Below the pieces are notes generated by a model. That model searched no databases. It was not told the DNA's origin and saw only the letters and a list, made by a program, of their open reading frames with translations. A stretch of 64,000 nt of DNA, taken from positions 51,140-115,139 of the forward strand of contig NZ_LNZC01000020.1 in NCBI RefSeq assembly GCF_001467535.1. The letters run 5' to 3'. Within the stretch, counting starts at the first letter, position 1; each line of letters begins with the position of its first letter. Position numbers and translations under genes: made by a program. The DNA comes from Legionella worsleiensis. GTDB taxonomy: Bacteria; Pseudomonadota; Gammaproteobacteria; Legionellales; Legionellaceae. Below, piece after piece: positions 18,764-28,900 of this stretch.

Positions 18764-19515
18764 TGTGCGGAATTTGTGGGTGTACTGAAGAAGATGGGCA
18801 CAGTGGCGTGCATGAGCATCACCACGAGCATTCAGGTTCTGCTGAGCACTTGGTGCAGATAGAGCAAAATATTCTGGCAAAAAACGACCAATATGCAGAA
18901 GAAAATAAACGTTCTTTTTTGCAAAAAAATATTCTGGCCTTGAATATGATGTCCAGTCCTGGTTCAGGGAAAACGACTTTACTTGCCAAAACCATAGATG
19001 ATTTACGCTCCATCATCGATGTTGCCGTTGTTGTTGGCGATCAACAAACCGATTTGGATGCTCGAAAAATTCAAGACAGCGGGGGAACCGCCATTCAGAT
19101 TAATACCGGAAAAGTATGCCATCTTGATGCGCACCGGGTTGGACATGCGGTAGAAAAGCTCCCATTGCAAAAGCAGTCTATTTTGATTGTTGAAAATATA
19201 GGCAACCTGGTGTGTCCGGCTTTATTCAACTTAGGCGAGCACTATAAAATTGTCATTCTTTCAGTTACCGAAGGGGATAATAAACCGCTTAAATACCCGG
19301 ATATGTTTCATGCAGCGGATTTGTTAGTGATTACTAAAACTGATCTTTTGCCTTATGTTGATTTTGATTTGGCGCAATGTAAACAATACGCACTCCGAAT
19401 AAACCCAAAACTTGACATTTTGTCTCTGTCCAGTAAAAGTGGCGAGGGTCTGCAAGAATGGTATGAATGGTTGAATACTAAATTACTGGGGCTGGTCAGT
19501 TTAAAGAAGATGTAA
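18763..19515 (+). CDS. hypB: Hydrogenase nickel-incorporation GTPase HypB
   Basis: A 250-residue SIMIBI-class GTPase. It starts with the high-affinity metal motif MCGICGC and has a short His-rich stretch (HEHHHEHSGSAEH) for nickel storage. The P-loop is SSPGSGKTTLL; GDQQTDLDA, ENIGNLVCPA (with a metal-binding Cys) and TKTDLLPY (G4) follow. GTP hydrolysis drives nickel insertion. It overlaps hypA and is directly followed by hypF with no gap. Confidence 0.96.
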   Translation: MCGICGCTEEDGHSGVHEHHHEHSGSAEHLVQIEQNILAKNDQYAEENKRSFLQKNILALNMMSSPGSGKTTLLAKTIDDLRSIIDVAVVVGDQQTDLDARKIQDSGGTAIQINTGKVCHLDAHRVGHAVEKLPLQKQSILIVENIGNLVCPALFNLGEHYKIVILSVTEGDNKPLKYPDMFHAADLLVITKTDLLPYVDFDLAQCKQYALRINPKLDILSLSSKSGEGLQEWYEWLNTKLLGLVSLKKM

Positions 19516-21738
19516 ATGAACCTTACACGGGAGCAAATTTGCGTTGCAGGCCGAGTTCAGGGGGTGGGGTTTCGGCCTTGCGTGTATCATATTGCGAAAA
19601 AATTAGGGTTGACGGGCTGGATTCAGAATACTGCCTCTGGAGTGCTTATTGAGATACAAGGCCTTCAAAGCACTCTTTTTTTAAAAGAATTACACGAAAA
19701 TCTGCCACCATTAGCTCAATTAAGTTCGGTTCAGTCCCGGTTTATTCCCACCCTGGCGGAAGAAAACGAATTTGTTATCAGAGCAAGTCAACCAGGAAAA
19801 GCGCAAACGCTAATCAGTCCTGATGTCAGCGTTTGCCCCCAGTGTTTAAATGAATTATTTGATGCTCGCAGTCGTTATTATCTGTATCCCTTTCTTAATT
19901 GCACTCATTGCGGCCCGAGATATTCCATAACCCGAGCTTTGCCTTATGACCGTTGTCAAACAGCGATGGATGTGTTTCCGCTTTGTGCTCTGTGCGTTGC
20001 CGATTATTCAAATCCTCAAAACAGGCGTTATCATGCTCAGCCTACTGCATGTACTGATTGTGGCCCTGAACTGTCCTTGTCTGTTGATGAGATAGTAATA
20101 CGAATACGGCGTGGTGAGGTGATTGCCTTGAAGGGGTTGGGGGGATATCAGTTAGTTGGTGATGCTCGCAACGAGGCGACTATTGCCAAACTCAGGGCAG
20201 GCAAAAATCGAGCAGCAAAACCTTTGGCTATAATGGTTGCCAATAGTGAAAGTGCTGCGGCTTTGGTTCATTTGACGCCCCAGAGCAGAACTCTTTTGGA
20301 GAGCAGGGCAAGGCCTATAGTGTTGCAAGCAAAAAAAAAGAGTTTCCTGCCTGATACGCTGGCACCGGGCTTAAAGCATCTGGGCATTATGCTGCCCTCT
20401 ACCCCCATCCACTATCTCTTGTTTCATGCTTTTGCAGGCAAACCGGATGGCTGCCAATGGCTTAATGGGTGTCACGATCTGTGTTTGATCGTGACCAGTG
20501 CCAATGAGGGGGGGGAGCCATTGATTATTGAGGATAATGAAGCGCAACACAGCCTTTCCTGTATCGCAGACACGGTAGTATCTTATAATCGACAAATAGT
20601 CGCTCGAGTTGATGATTCGGTTGTTCATGTACTTAATGATGCTCCTGTTTTTATAAGGCGAGCCAGGGGGTATGTGCCCCAACCTGTAAAATTATCCCGT
20701 GCTGTTCCCACGGTTTTGGCTTTGGGAGGGCATTTAAAAAATACTTTATGTATTACTCGTGGCGATGAAGCTTTTGTGTCGCCGCATATAGGGAGTTTGA
20801 CTAATAAGGCGACCATTGAGTTCTTTCATGAGACTTTGGACTATTTACTGCGTTTTCTGGATGTAGCGCCTGAACGCATCGCTCATGATTTGCATCCTGA
20901 TTTTTATACCACCCGATTTGCAGAACACTATGAACTACCAACTTATGCCATCCAGCATCATCATGCTCATCTTGCATCGGTAGCTGCAGAGCATCATATT
21001 GAGGCACCCATTATCGGCTTGGCCTTGGACGGTTATGGATATGGACTGGATGGTTCAGCATGGGGCGGCGAGCTGTTATTAATGGAGGGTACACAATTCT
21101 CGAGAATAGGGCATTTAGCCTGTATTCCCCAGCCCGGAGGCGAGGTGGCTGTGCGAGAGCCCTGGCGGATGGCGGCAGGCGTGTTACACTGTTTGGGTCG
21201 AGGTCATGAAATTACCAAACGATTTGCACAACATGAGCACGCTTCCGCCCTACAGGCATTACTGGCGCAAGAAATTAACAGCCCTGTGACTTCAAGTGCC
21301 GGGCGTTTATTTGATGCGGTGAGCGCCCTTTTGGGGGTTCAGGCGCTCTCATCTTATGAGGGTCAGGCTCCCATGCTTCTGGAAAGTTTGGTAACCCAAC
21401 CGCAAATATTAAAACAAGGCTGGCGGATTAACGAAGGGATTTTTGATATGATGCCTACTCTGGATTATTTATGTAATCATACTGATCCGGTAACAGGTGC
21501 CAATATTTTTCATGGCACGTTAATCGCTGGACTGACCCAATGGATTACTAATGCGTGTCGAGAAAGAGGAATCACTAAGGTACTGTTAAGTGGTGGTTGT
21601 TTTTTAAATCAAATAGTGGCGGAAGGACTTGGCAAGGCGCTAAGCCAGTCGGCTATTACTCCCTTGTTTCCACGAAACTTGCCTCCTAATGATGGGGGTA
21701 TTTCCTTGGGACAGGCATGGATTGCTGCAATAAATTAA
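19516..21738 (+). CDS. hypF: Carbamoyltransferase HypF
   Basis: A 740-residue protein that uses carbamoyl phosphate and ATP to make a carbamoyl group, passed to HypE and converted to the cyanide ligands of the NiFe centre. Domains in order: acylphosphatase-like (AGRVQGVGFRPCVYHIA), two zinc fingers (CPQCLNEL, NCTHCGPRYS, CALCVADY, ACTDCGPE), a YrdC-like domain (LKGLGGYQLV onwards) and a Kae1-like domain with HHHAHLASVAAEH and LSGGCFLNQ. Length is typical of the family. Confidence 0.96.
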   Translation: MNLTREQICVAGRVQGVGFRPCVYHIAKKLGLTGWIQNTASGVLIEIQGLQSTLFLKELHENLPPLAQLSSVQSRFIPTLAEENEFVIRASQPGKAQTLISPDVSVCPQCLNELFDARSRYYLYPFLNCTHCGPRYSITRALPYDRCQTAMDVFPLCALCVADYSNPQNRRYHAQPTACTDCGPELSLSVDEIVIRIRRGEVIALKGLGGYQLVGDARNEATIAKLRAGKNRAAKPLAIMVANSESAAALVHLTPQSRTLLESRARPIVLQAKKKSFLPDTLAPGLKHLGIMLPSTPIHYLLFHAFAGKPDGCQWLNGCHDLCLIVTSANEGGEPLIIEDNEAQHSLSCIADTVVSYNRQIVARVDDSVVHVLNDAPVFIRRARGYVPQPVKLSRAVPTVLALGGHLKNTLCITRGDEAFVSPHIGSLTNKATIEFFHETLDYLLRFLDVAPERIAHDLHPDFYTTRFAEHYELPTYAIQHHHAHLASVAAEHHIEAPIIGLALDGYGYGLDGSAWGGELLLMEGTQFSRIGHLACIPQPGGEVAVREPWRMAAGVLHCLGRGHEITKRFAQHEHASALQALLAQEINSPVTSSAGRLFDAVSALLGVQALSSYEGQAPMLLESLVTQPQILKQGWRINEGIFDMMPTLDYLCNHTDPVTGANIFHGTLIAGLTQWITNACRERGITKVLLSGGCFLNQIVAEGLGKALSQSAITPLFPRNLPPNDGGISLGQAWIAAIN

Positions 21739-21747
21739 GGACAGGAT

Positions 21748-21975
21748 ATGTGTTTGGCAATGCCGGTACAAGTAACTCAACTTCTGGAACACAATAGGGC
21801 AATTATTAATTTAGGCGGGATCACTAAAGAGATTTCTACCGCTTTGGTGAGCGACATCAAGACTGGCGATTACGTCATTATTCATGCAGGCTATGCATTA
21901 ACACGCCTTGATGAACAAGAAGCTCAAAAAACATTGAGTCTTTTTGCAACAATGCTTCAGGAACACAGCGAATGA
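21748..21975 (+). CDS. hypC: Hydrogenase assembly chaperone HypC
   Basis: A 75-residue HypC/HybG-family chaperone starting MCLAMPVQV; Cys2 binds the Fe(CN)2CO unit. It works with HypD to build the iron centre and carries it to the large subunit. The start lies nine bases after the hypF stop with AGGA just upstream, and the stop overlaps the hypD ATG. Confidence 0.95.
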   Translation: MCLAMPVQVTQLLEHNRAIINLGGITKEISTALVSDIKTGDYVIIHAGYALTRLDEQEAQKTLSLFATMLQEHSE

Positions 21976-23078
21976 AATATATTGAAGAGTTTCGTAATGC
22001 TGCCTATGCAAAAGCCCTGGCGCTTGAAATTGCGGCATTATCTCGTTCTGGGCGCCAATATTACCTGATGGAATTTTGTGGTGGCCATACTCATGCGATT
22101 CATCGCTACGGTATTCCTGATTTATTGCCTGAAAATGTAGAACTGATTCATGGCCCTGGCTGTCCGGTTTGTGTTTTGCCCATGGCAAGAACGGATAAAG
22201 CCATCAATCTTGCCATGATGCCCCATGTCATTTTGTGCAGCTATGCCGATATGATGCGAGTACCAGGCTCTAATCAAAACAGTCTTTTAAAGGCAAAAGC
22301 TGCCGGAGCTGATGTGCGGATGATTTACGCCGCAGATGATGCCTTAAGAATTGCCCGAGAAAATCCGCATAAAGAAGTTGTATTTTTTGCTATAGGTTTT
22401 GAGACCACAACCCCACCTACTGCATTGGTGATTCAACAGGCGAAACAATTAAAAATAAATAATTTCACTGTGTTGTGTAATCATGTTCTAACCCCTGTTG
22501 CCATGGAGAGTTTGTTGCAATCGGGCGAGGTCAATCTGGATGGATTTATTGGGCCTGCTCATGTCAGTATTGTTATTGGCAGTCAACCCTATGAGGCAGT
22601 ATGCTCTACTTATAAAAAACCGGTAGTGATTGCCGGATTTGAACCTCTGGACGTCCTCCACTCTATAGTCATGTTGCTCAGGCAAATTAATGAGGGTCGA
22701 TGTGCGGTGGAAATTCAGTACTTGCGAGCAGTCAATCGTCAGGGAAACCTTATTGCGCAGCAGGTGATGGCCGAGGTTTTGGAATTGAGAGACAAGTTTG
22801 AGTGGCGAGGTTTGGGCTTTATTCCTCATAGTGGTTTGCAAATTAAAGAGGAGTACGCAGCCTTTGATGCTGAAAAGCGTTTTGCATTACCTGAAACCAT
22901 GGGAACAGAACACAAAAAATGTCTGTGTGGCGAGGTTTTGCGTGGAATAAAAAAACCTAAGGAGTGTTCCTTGTTTGCTAAAGTGTGTATGCCAGAAAAT
23001 CCTTTGGGTTCATGTATGGTTTCATCAGAAGGAGCCTGTGCCGCTGTTTATGCCTATGGTCGGGTGAATTCATTATGA
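21972..23078 (+). CDS. hypD: Hydrogenase maturation protein HypD
   Basis: A 368-residue Fe-S protein that scaffolds assembly of the Fe(CN)2CO moiety with HypC and HypE. Motifs include MEFCGGHTHAIHRYG, GPGCPVCVLP, GFETTTPPTA and the C-terminal cysteine-rich stretch with CLCGEVLRG, KECSLFAKVC and GSCMVSSEGACAA, which ligates the [4Fe-4S] cluster. It overlaps hypC by four bases and hypE by four bases. Confidence 0.96.
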   Translation: MKYIEEFRNAAYAKALALEIAALSRSGRQYYLMEFCGGHTHAIHRYGIPDLLPENVELIHGPGCPVCVLPMARTDKAINLAMMPHVILCSYADMMRVPGSNQNSLLKAKAAGADVRMIYAADDALRIARENPHKEVVFFAIGFETTTPPTALVIQQAKQLKINNFTVLCNHVLTPVAMESLLQSGEVNLDGFIGPAHVSIVIGSQPYEAVCSTYKKPVVIAGFEPLDVLHSIVMLLRQINEGRCAVEIQYLRAVNRQGNLIAQQVMAEVLELRDKFEWRGLGFIPHSGLQIKEEYAAFDAEKRFALPETMGTEHKKCLCGEVLRGIKKPKECSLFAKVCMPENPLGSCMVSSEGACAAVYAYGRVNSL

Positions 23079-24133
23079 CCCAAACAGTGCTTAGCCGGCC
23101 GTATCAAGGCCCTAAATTGAATGTTAAGGATGGCGTTGTTAATTTAACTCATGGCAGTGGTGGCCGAGCTATGGCTCAGCTCATTGATCAACTGTTTCTG
23201 TCGGCGTTTCATAATGAGTGGTTGGCGCAAAAAAATGATTACTCCAGTTTTGCGGTTGCTTCCGGGCGCATGGTGATGACTACTGATGCGCACGTGATTT
23301 CACCTTTGTTTTTTCCTGGTGGCAATATTGGCTCTTTATCAGTACATGGCACGGTCAACGATGTCGCCATGTCTGGAGCAAAACCTTTGTACTTGACGGC
23401 CAGCTTCATTTTGGAGGAGGGCTTTCCCTTGGCCGATTTAAAAAAAATAGTGGAGTCCATGGCGCATGCAGCACAAGAAGCGGAAGTCGCTATTATTGCC
23501 GGAGACACTAAAGTTGTGGAGCGAGGAAAAGGCGATGGTGTTTTTATTACGACTACAGGAGTAGGGGTTCTTGCTGACGGCATCACTATTTCCGGTGATC
23601 GTGCCAGACCTGGTGATCGAATTATCGTGAGTGGCACTGTAGGTGACCACGGTGTTGCGATTATGGCGTATCGCAATAATCTGCAATTTCAGACTCAGGT
23701 GCAATCGGATACGGCGTCATTACATGGACTGGTTGCACAGATGATAAGAGCCGTTCCCGACATTCATTGCCTGCGCGATCCGACTCGTGGCGGTCTCGCT
23801 ACGACTTTAAACGAATTGGCCGTGCAATCAGGAGCGGGGTTTCTCATCGATGAAACGGAAATTCCCATCCGCACTGAGGTCGCCAGTGCTTGTGAGTTGT
23901 TGGGTCTTGATGCGCTTTATGTTGCCAATGAGGGTAAATTGGTCGCAGTCTGTGCTGCGGCCGATACACAACAGTTATTGACCGCAATGCGATCTCATCC
24001 TTTAGGTGCGAATGCAGCAGTTATTGGTGAGGTTATTGCAGATCCTCGTCATTTGGTGCAGTTAAAAACAAAATTAGGCGGAAAAAGGGTAATTGATTGG
24101 TTAACGGGGGAGCAATTACCCCGAATTTGTTAG
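23075..24133 (+). CDS. hypE: Hydrogenase maturation protein HypE
   Basis: A 352-residue PurM-fold protein ending in PRIC; the terminal cysteine accepts the carbamoyl group and is dehydrated to a thiocyanate. ATP-binding motifs TTDAHVISPLFFPGG, GTVNDVAMSGA and DPTRGGLATTLNE are visible. The ATG overlaps the hypD stop (ATGA); a longer in-frame extension inside hypD is an artefact. A 76-base gap separates it from the first hydrogenase structural gene. Confidence 0.96.
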   Translation: MTQTVLSRPYQGPKLNVKDGVVNLTHGSGGRAMAQLIDQLFLSAFHNEWLAQKNDYSSFAVASGRMVMTTDAHVISPLFFPGGNIGSLSVHGTVNDVAMSGAKPLYLTASFILEEGFPLADLKKIVESMAHAAQEAEVAIIAGDTKVVERGKGDGVFITTTGVGVLADGITISGDRARPGDRIIVSGTVGDHGVAIMAYRNNLQFQTQVQSDTASLHGLVAQMIRAVPDIHCLRDPTRGGLATTLNELAVQSGAGFLIDETEIPIRTEVASACELLGLDALYVANEGKLVAVCAAADTQQLLTAMRSHPLGANAAVIGEVIADPRHLVQLKTKLGGKRVIDWLTGEQLPRIC

Positions 24134-24209
24134 ACGCCAGGGATAACGCTCTGGTATGCAGTACTAAAACATATTCCGGTTAAATTAATTGGTAACGAAG
24201 GAGTTGAGA

Positions 24210-25361
24210 TTGACCCAATACGAACAGGATGTACGCTCTTATTTTTTACCTCATTCCCGTTTGCAATCTTTGTTGGATGCTTTGCAAGGTGCCGGGTATT
24301 CCTGTATTGGTCCACAAGTACGTGATGACGCTATAGTTTATGATGAATTGATTCATGCCAGTCAATTGCCCTGGGGAATTCGTGATCATCAGTCTCCGGG
24401 AGAATACCGCCTGGAGCACATTCCTGAGCGCAAAGCATTTGCTTTTGCCAATGGTCCCCAGGCGATTAAACCCATTTTATTCAAACCGCAGGAAACGTTA
24501 TGGACTGTAATCAGAAATGAGGAGGGAAAACTAACGTTTAAATCACACCAGCCGGATGAAAAGCCGGTTGCGGTTATAGGCGCTCGTTCTTGTGATTTGG
24601 CAGCGATGCGTATTCAGGATAAAGTCTTTGTTGACAGTGCCAAACCCGATCCCAGATACACTAAAAGGCGAGAGCAATTGTTTGTTATTGCTGTGAATTG
24701 TACTTACTCTTCGGCAAATTGTTTTTGTGTTTCGGCAGGTACTGGACCTGAAGTGCAGGATCCCTATGATATTCTGATGACTGAGGTAGAATCTGGTTTT
24801 GTGGTTAGGACGGGCAGCGCAAAAGGCCAGAATATCATTGGTTTATTAGGTCTGACTGCAGCAAAAAAAGCCCAATGCAACCTTGCCAAAGCAACGGTGA
24901 CGCAGGCAGGAGCGATGCAAACCAAAAGGATTCCATTAGACAATAAAAAGGGTTTACGGGATTTATTGTTTGCCAATTTAAATCATTCACGCTGGGAGGA
25001 TGTGGCAGAGCGTTGTTTGTCTTGTGGTAATTGCACCTCCGTATGTCCTACCTGTTTTTGTCACAGTGAAATAGAAAAACCAGAGCTGGATGGCTCTGGG
25101 AGCGAACACCAAAGAGAGTGGGATTCCTGTTTTACAAGAGGCCACAGCGTCGTTAATGCAACCGTTATTCGTAATGATACGCAAAAGCAATATCGCCAGT
25201 GGTTAACTCACAAAGTGGGCAGCTGGTTTGATCAGTTTGGCACAAGTGGATGTGTTGGTTGTGGGCGATGCACTACCTGGTGTCCCGTCGGGATTGATAT
25301 TACTGAAGAATTGGCCGCCTTAACTGGAGAATCCAATGTGAGGATAAAAAAAAGTGATTAA
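24210..25361 (+). CDS. hyhB: Group 3b [NiFe] hydrogenase, beta (electron-transfer Fe-S) subunit
   Basis: About 383 residues, resembling the beta subunit of archaeal sulfhydrogenases and bacterial group 3b enzymes. Two ferredoxin-type [4Fe-4S] motifs are near the C-terminus: [16 protein letters not shown] and [16 protein letters not shown]. It relays electrons between the small subunit and the flavin subunit in the cytosol. The start is uncertain: a TTG at 24210 lies six bases after AAGGAG, the best ribosome-binding site. No ATG is available in the region. It overlaps the next gene by eight bases. Confidence 0.9.
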   Translation: MTQYEQDVRSYFLPHSRLQSLLDALQGAGYSCIGPQVRDDAIVYDELIHASQLPWGIRDHQSPGEYRLEHIPERKAFAFANGPQAIKPILFKPQETLWTVIRNEEGKLTFKSHQPDEKPVAVIGARSCDLAAMRIQDKVFVDSAKPDPRYTKRREQLFVIAVNCTYSSANCFCVSAGTGPEVQDPYDILMTEVESGFVVRTGSAKGQNIIGLLGLTAAKKAQCNLAKATVTQAGAMQTKRIPLDNKKGLRDLLFANLNHSRWEDVAERCLSCGNCTSVCPTCFCHSEIEKPELDGSGSEHQREWDSCFTRGHSVVNATVIRNDTQKQYRQWLTHKVGSWFDQFGTSGCVGCGRCTTWCPVGIDITEELAALTGESNVRIKKSD

Positions 25362-26199
25362 TACAGTCTCTGATCCTTATTTGCCCTATGAGGTGGAACT
25401 GGTGGGCAGGGTGCAGGAGTCTCCGTCTATTTTTACCTTGCATCTGCGCTTTGTTGAGCCTGATCTTCATGAGCAGTACCGCTTTTATCCTGGCCAGTTT
25501 AACATGCTTTATCTTTACGGCGTCGGCGAAGTCGCCATATCCATAGTTTCAGATCCAAAAGAACAAACAGTGCTTACTCATACCATTCGTGCGGTTGGGC
25601 GAGTGACTCGAGCTTTGCAGCAATTGCAGGTTGGTGACAGGCTGGGTATTCGAGGCCCTTACGGGCGAGGATGGCCACTTGATGATGCTAAAGGAAAAGA
25701 TATTGTGGTGCTTACCGGAGGGCTGGGGTGCGCTCCTTCTGTGTCTATAATTAATTATATTTTAGCCAGAAGAACACAGTACGGTCATCTCAGTATCTTG
25801 CAAGGGGTGAAGCACAGTGATGATTTTATTTTTCGCAAGCAATATGCCCAATGGCAAAAATCACCGCATACGGAAGTCCATATCGCAGCCGATCAGGCCG
25901 GCCCCAAATGGCCGTGGAGTGTGGGGTATGTAACGGATATGATAGATAAACTCACCTTAGACCCCTCAAAGACTGTCGCCATGATGTGTGGACCAGAACT
26001 GATGATGCACACCGCAATCAAGGTACTGTCTGAAAAAGGATTTACCGATGGGCAGATGTTTTTGAGTATGGAACGGAATATGGAGTGTGGTATTGGGCAA
26101 TGCGGGCATTGCCAGTACGGTGGACTTTTTGTGTGCAAGGATGGTCCTGTATTTGCATATTCTGAAATTAAGGGTTTATTTAAAGAACCGGGATTTTAA
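25354..26199 (+). CDS. hyhG: Group 3b hydrogenase, gamma (FAD/NAD(P)-binding) subunit
   Basis: A 281-residue ferredoxin-reductase-like protein: an FAD domain ([31 protein letters not shown]), an NAD(P)-binding domain ([28 protein letters not shown]) and a C-terminal iron-sulfur motif with Cys spacing [11 protein letters not shown]...VC. It exchanges electrons with NAD(P)H. The start is GTG with AGGA nine bases upstream. The order beta-gamma-delta-alpha matches hydBGDA of Pyrococcus sulfhydrogenase. Confidence 0.9.
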   Translation: MINTVSDPYLPYEVELVGRVQESPSIFTLHLRFVEPDLHEQYRFYPGQFNMLYLYGVGEVAISIVSDPKEQTVLTHTIRAVGRVTRALQQLQVGDRLGIRGPYGRGWPLDDAKGKDIVVLTGGLGCAPSVSIINYILARRTQYGHLSILQGVKHSDDFIFRKQYAQWQKSPHTEVHIAADQAGPKWPWSVGYVTDMIDKLTLDPSKTVAMMCGPELMMHTAIKVLSEKGFTDGQMFLSMERNMECGIGQCGHCQYGGLFVCKDGPVFAYSEIKGLFKEPGF

Positions 26200-26222
26200 T
26201 TGATTAATCGTTTGAGCATCCG

Positions 26223-27008
26223 ATGAAAGCACGTATTGCCGTTCATAAATTTACATCCTGCGATGGATGCCAGTTGGCGTTTTTAAACGCAGGTGAGGCT
26301 TTGCTTACTTTGGCAGAGATGGTAGACATAGTCAATTTTGCTGAAGCAGGCGTTATTAACGTGGATGCGGCAGTTGATATTGCTTTTGTTGAAGGGAGTA
26401 TTTCCACTCCACAGGAACAAGAGCGAATAAAAAAAATTCGGGAGCAAAGCAAGTATCTGATTACATTGGGTTCTTGCGCCACGGCAGGAGGAATTCAAGC
26501 CCTGCGTAACGGTGCTGATGTAAAGGAATGGATGGCTCATGTTTATGCGTCTCCCGAACACATTGCTACCTTAAGTACATCTACCCCTGTTTCCCAGCAT
26601 GTTCGCGTGGATTGGGAGTTATGGGGGTGTCCGGTTAATGGAAAACAGGTGTTGGAGGCCATTCGCTTTTTACTCTCACATGCCGCACCACGAATTAAAA
26701 AAGACTCCGAGTGCATGGAATGCAAGCGTCGGGGAAATGTGTGCGTGTTAATTACTAAAAAACAACCCTGTATGGGGCCTGTTACTCAATTGGGTTGTGG
26801 CTCACTTTGCCCTGCTTTGGGGCGTGCCTGCTACGCATGTTATGGTCCTAAAGAAAATACCAATACCACTTCTTTGGGTGGACTTTTTGAGTCTTGGGGA
26901 ATGGATAAAGAAGCGGTTGCACGACTTTTTTTACATATTAATAATCAGGCACCAGCCTTCAAGAGCGCAGGCAATTTTTTTAAAGGAATTCGGATAGTCC
27001 ATGAGTAA
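26223..27008 (+). CDS. hyhS: Group 3b hydrogenase small (delta) subunit
   Basis: A 261-residue hydrogenase small subunit without a Tat signal, so cytosolic. Proximal-cluster cysteines are in TSCDGCQLAFLN, LGSCATAGG and WGCPVNGKQ; further cysteines (ECMECKRRGNVC, QPCMGPVTQLGCGSLCPALGRACYACYG) bind the other [4Fe-4S] clusters. This pattern is that of group 3 small subunits. Its end overlaps the large-subunit ATG by eight bases. Confidence 0.94.
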   Translation: MKARIAVHKFTSCDGCQLAFLNAGEALLTLAEMVDIVNFAEAGVINVDAAVDIAFVEGSISTPQEQERIKKIREQSKYLITLGSCATAGGIQALRNGADVKEWMAHVYASPEHIATLSTSTPVSQHVRVDWELWGCPVNGKQVLEAIRFLLSHAAPRIKKDSECMECKRRGNVCVLITKKQPCMGPVTQLGCGSLCPALGRACYACYGPKENTNTTSLGGLFESWGMDKEAVARLFLHINNQAPAFKSAGNFFKGIRIVHE

Positions 27009-28293
27009 AACTATAGCGATTAATGTACCTATTCTGGCACGAGTTGAAGGAGAGGGGGCGCTGGAATTGCATCTTCGTGACAGCGAAATTGAATCATTAA
27101 AATTAAAAATTTATGAACCACCTCGTTTGTTTGAGCAATTTCTCCAAGGGCGCAGCTTTAGTGAAGTATTGGATATAGTGGCCAGGATTTGCGGCATTTG
27201 TCCTGTCGCCTATCAAATGAGTGCCACTCAGGCGATAGAACAATGCTTTTCTTTACAACCCAGTTCCTGGGTGAGATCCATGCGGCGTTTATTTTATTGT
27301 GGTGAATGGCTGGAAAGTCACAGTCTTCATGTTCATTTTTTAGCATTACCGGATTTTTTAGGGTTCAAATCAGCGCCCGAAATGGCAAAACAATATCCTG
27401 AGGAAGTACGCAGAGGTATGCGTTTACAGGCCTATGGTAACGAGTTAATTAAACTGTTAGGAGGCCGGTCGGTGCATCCTGTAGGTGCATGTGTTGGTGG
27501 TTTTTATAAAGCACCTCAGCCCACCGAAGTAAATATACTGTTGGCAAAAGCCAAAGAGAGGGTTACTGATTGCATTGAGTTAATCCAATGGCTTGCCAGG
27601 ATGGAATTGCCGGATAATTCACATGAATTCACGTCAGTTTCATTGTATCACCCTGCTGAATACCCCATGAATGAAGGCAGAATCGTATCTGATAAAGGCT
27701 TGAATATTGGTATTGATGAGTTTAATGACTACTTTTGCGAAAGCCAGGTGGCCTACTCAACCGCTTTGCATTGTTTGTTACAGAACAAACCCTATTTAGT
27801 TGGTCCTTTGGCCAGGCTTAATAATTGTTTTGGTCATTTGCCTGAGCCCATTCATCTTCTATTACAGAATCTGGGCATTCATTTTCCCTCACGTAATATG
27901 TATGATTGCGTGATTGCACGTGCTGTTGAAATCTACTATGCCGTTTTGGAGTCCATCCGCATTTTGGAACACTACGAACGCCCTGAACACGCATACCCCG
28001 AGGTCTTGCCTCAGGCAGGGGAGGGTTTTGGTTGCACCGAAGCGCCCAGAGGGCTGTTATGGCAGCATTTTAAACTGGACCAACAAGGCATAGTCACTTT
28101 TGCTCGCATCGTGCCCCCTACCAGTCAAAATCAGGCTCGTATTGAAGAAGATTTGGCAACGTCTTTAAAACAATTGGGTTTGGATAGGCCCGAGGATGAA
28201 TTAAGGCATTTTAGTGAAATGATTATTCGTAATTATGATCCCTGTATTTCATGCGCCACCCATTTTTTAAAATTGACAGTCAACAGAACATGA
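27001..28293 (+). CDS. hyhL: Group 3b hydrogenase large (alpha, NiFe) subunit
   Basis: A 430-residue catalytic subunit. The NiFe ligands are in the L1 motif RICGICPVAYQ and the L2 motif DPCISCATH near the C-terminus; RVEGEGALELHL opens the protein. The residues after ATH (nine, starting FLKL) are the propeptide removed by the protease encoded next. It reversibly oxidises H2 and, in group 3b enzymes, couples this to NAD(P). It overlaps its neighbours at both ends. Confidence 0.96.
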   Translation: MSKTIAINVPILARVEGEGALELHLRDSEIESLKLKIYEPPRLFEQFLQGRSFSEVLDIVARICGICPVAYQMSATQAIEQCFSLQPSSWVRSMRRLFYCGEWLESHSLHVHFLALPDFLGFKSAPEMAKQYPEEVRRGMRLQAYGNELIKLLGGRSVHPVGACVGGFYKAPQPTEVNILLAKAKERVTDCIELIQWLARMELPDNSHEFTSVSLYHPAEYPMNEGRIVSDKGLNIGIDEFNDYFCESQVAYSTALHCLLQNKPYLVGPLARLNNCFGHLPEPIHLLLQNLGIHFPSRNMYDCVIARAVEIYYAVLESIRILEHYERPEHAYPEVLPQAGEGFGCTEAPRGLLWQHFKLDQQGIVTFARIVPPTSQNQARIEEDLATSLKQLGLDRPEDELRHFSEMIIRNYDPCISCATHFLKLTVNRT

Positions 28294-28775
28294 ACACGAT
28301 AAAAGTTCTGGGGATAGGCTCTCCTTTTGGCGATGATCAGGCGGGATGCCTCGTCGCCAAAAGGTTAATGGACAGTGATTTGCTGAAGCTTAATTGCCCT
28401 TTTGTTGTGATCGAAGCTCATGATAGACCCGGTATTCGTTTGCTGGAGTTAATGGAGCAGGCCAATAAAATTTATCTGGTTGATGCCATTCAAACAGGCA
28501 GTCCGCCAGGAACCATACACCGATTGATAAACGAGGCGATTTTTGAATTAAAGCCCATGCTTTCAACTCATGATGTAGGTATTGCCCAGGCACTTGAGTT
28601 AGGGCGTAGTCTTAATCAATTGCCTGAGCACGTTATTTTGTATGGAATTGAGATAGGATCTTTTGCACATCATTCTGAGCTTTCTTTGCCAGTAGCGCAC
28701 GCAATCACCAAGACAGCAGCTTTATTGGTAAAGGAGCTGTACGCAGAAAGTATGGGGTGTATTGACCTTTTGTGA
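28290..28775 (+). CDS. Hydrogenase maturation endopeptidase
   Basis: A 161-residue HyaD/HycI-family protease that cuts the large-subunit C-terminus after nickel insertion. It shows GIGSPFGDDQAGC near the N-terminus, with the metal-binding acidic residue, EAHDRPGIRLLELM, LVDAIQTGSPPGT and STHDVGIAQALELG with a conserved His. The ATG overlaps the large-subunit stop (ATGA). It closes the hydrogenase operon; no clear terminator follows. Confidence 0.93.
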   Translation: MNTIKVLGIGSPFGDDQAGCLVAKRLMDSDLLKLNCPFVVIEAHDRPGIRLLELMEQANKIYLVDAIQTGSPPGTIHRLINEAIFELKPMLSTHDVGIAQALELGRSLNQLPEHVILYGIEIGSFAHHSELSLPVAHAITKTAALLVKELYAESMGCIDLL

Positions 28776-28841
28776 TGTCGTCATTTTAGCTTCTTTAATT
28801 CTTCTTATGTTCAATTCGTCGTACTCGATAAATTAATTATT

Positions 28842-28860
28842 GCAAATGAGAATCATTATC
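28842..28860 (+). promoter_or_regulatory. Fur box
   Basis: The 19 bases match 16 of 19 positions of the consensus GATAATGATAATCATTATC, with the right half (AATCATTATC) perfect. It lies 40-58 bases before the ATG of the siderophore synthetase gene, the right place for iron-dependent repression by Fur of the three-gene siderophore operon. Confidence 0.88.
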
Positions 28861-28900
28861 ATTTATAGTGTATTTCATTCAGTGTATTTTGGGTAGGATT

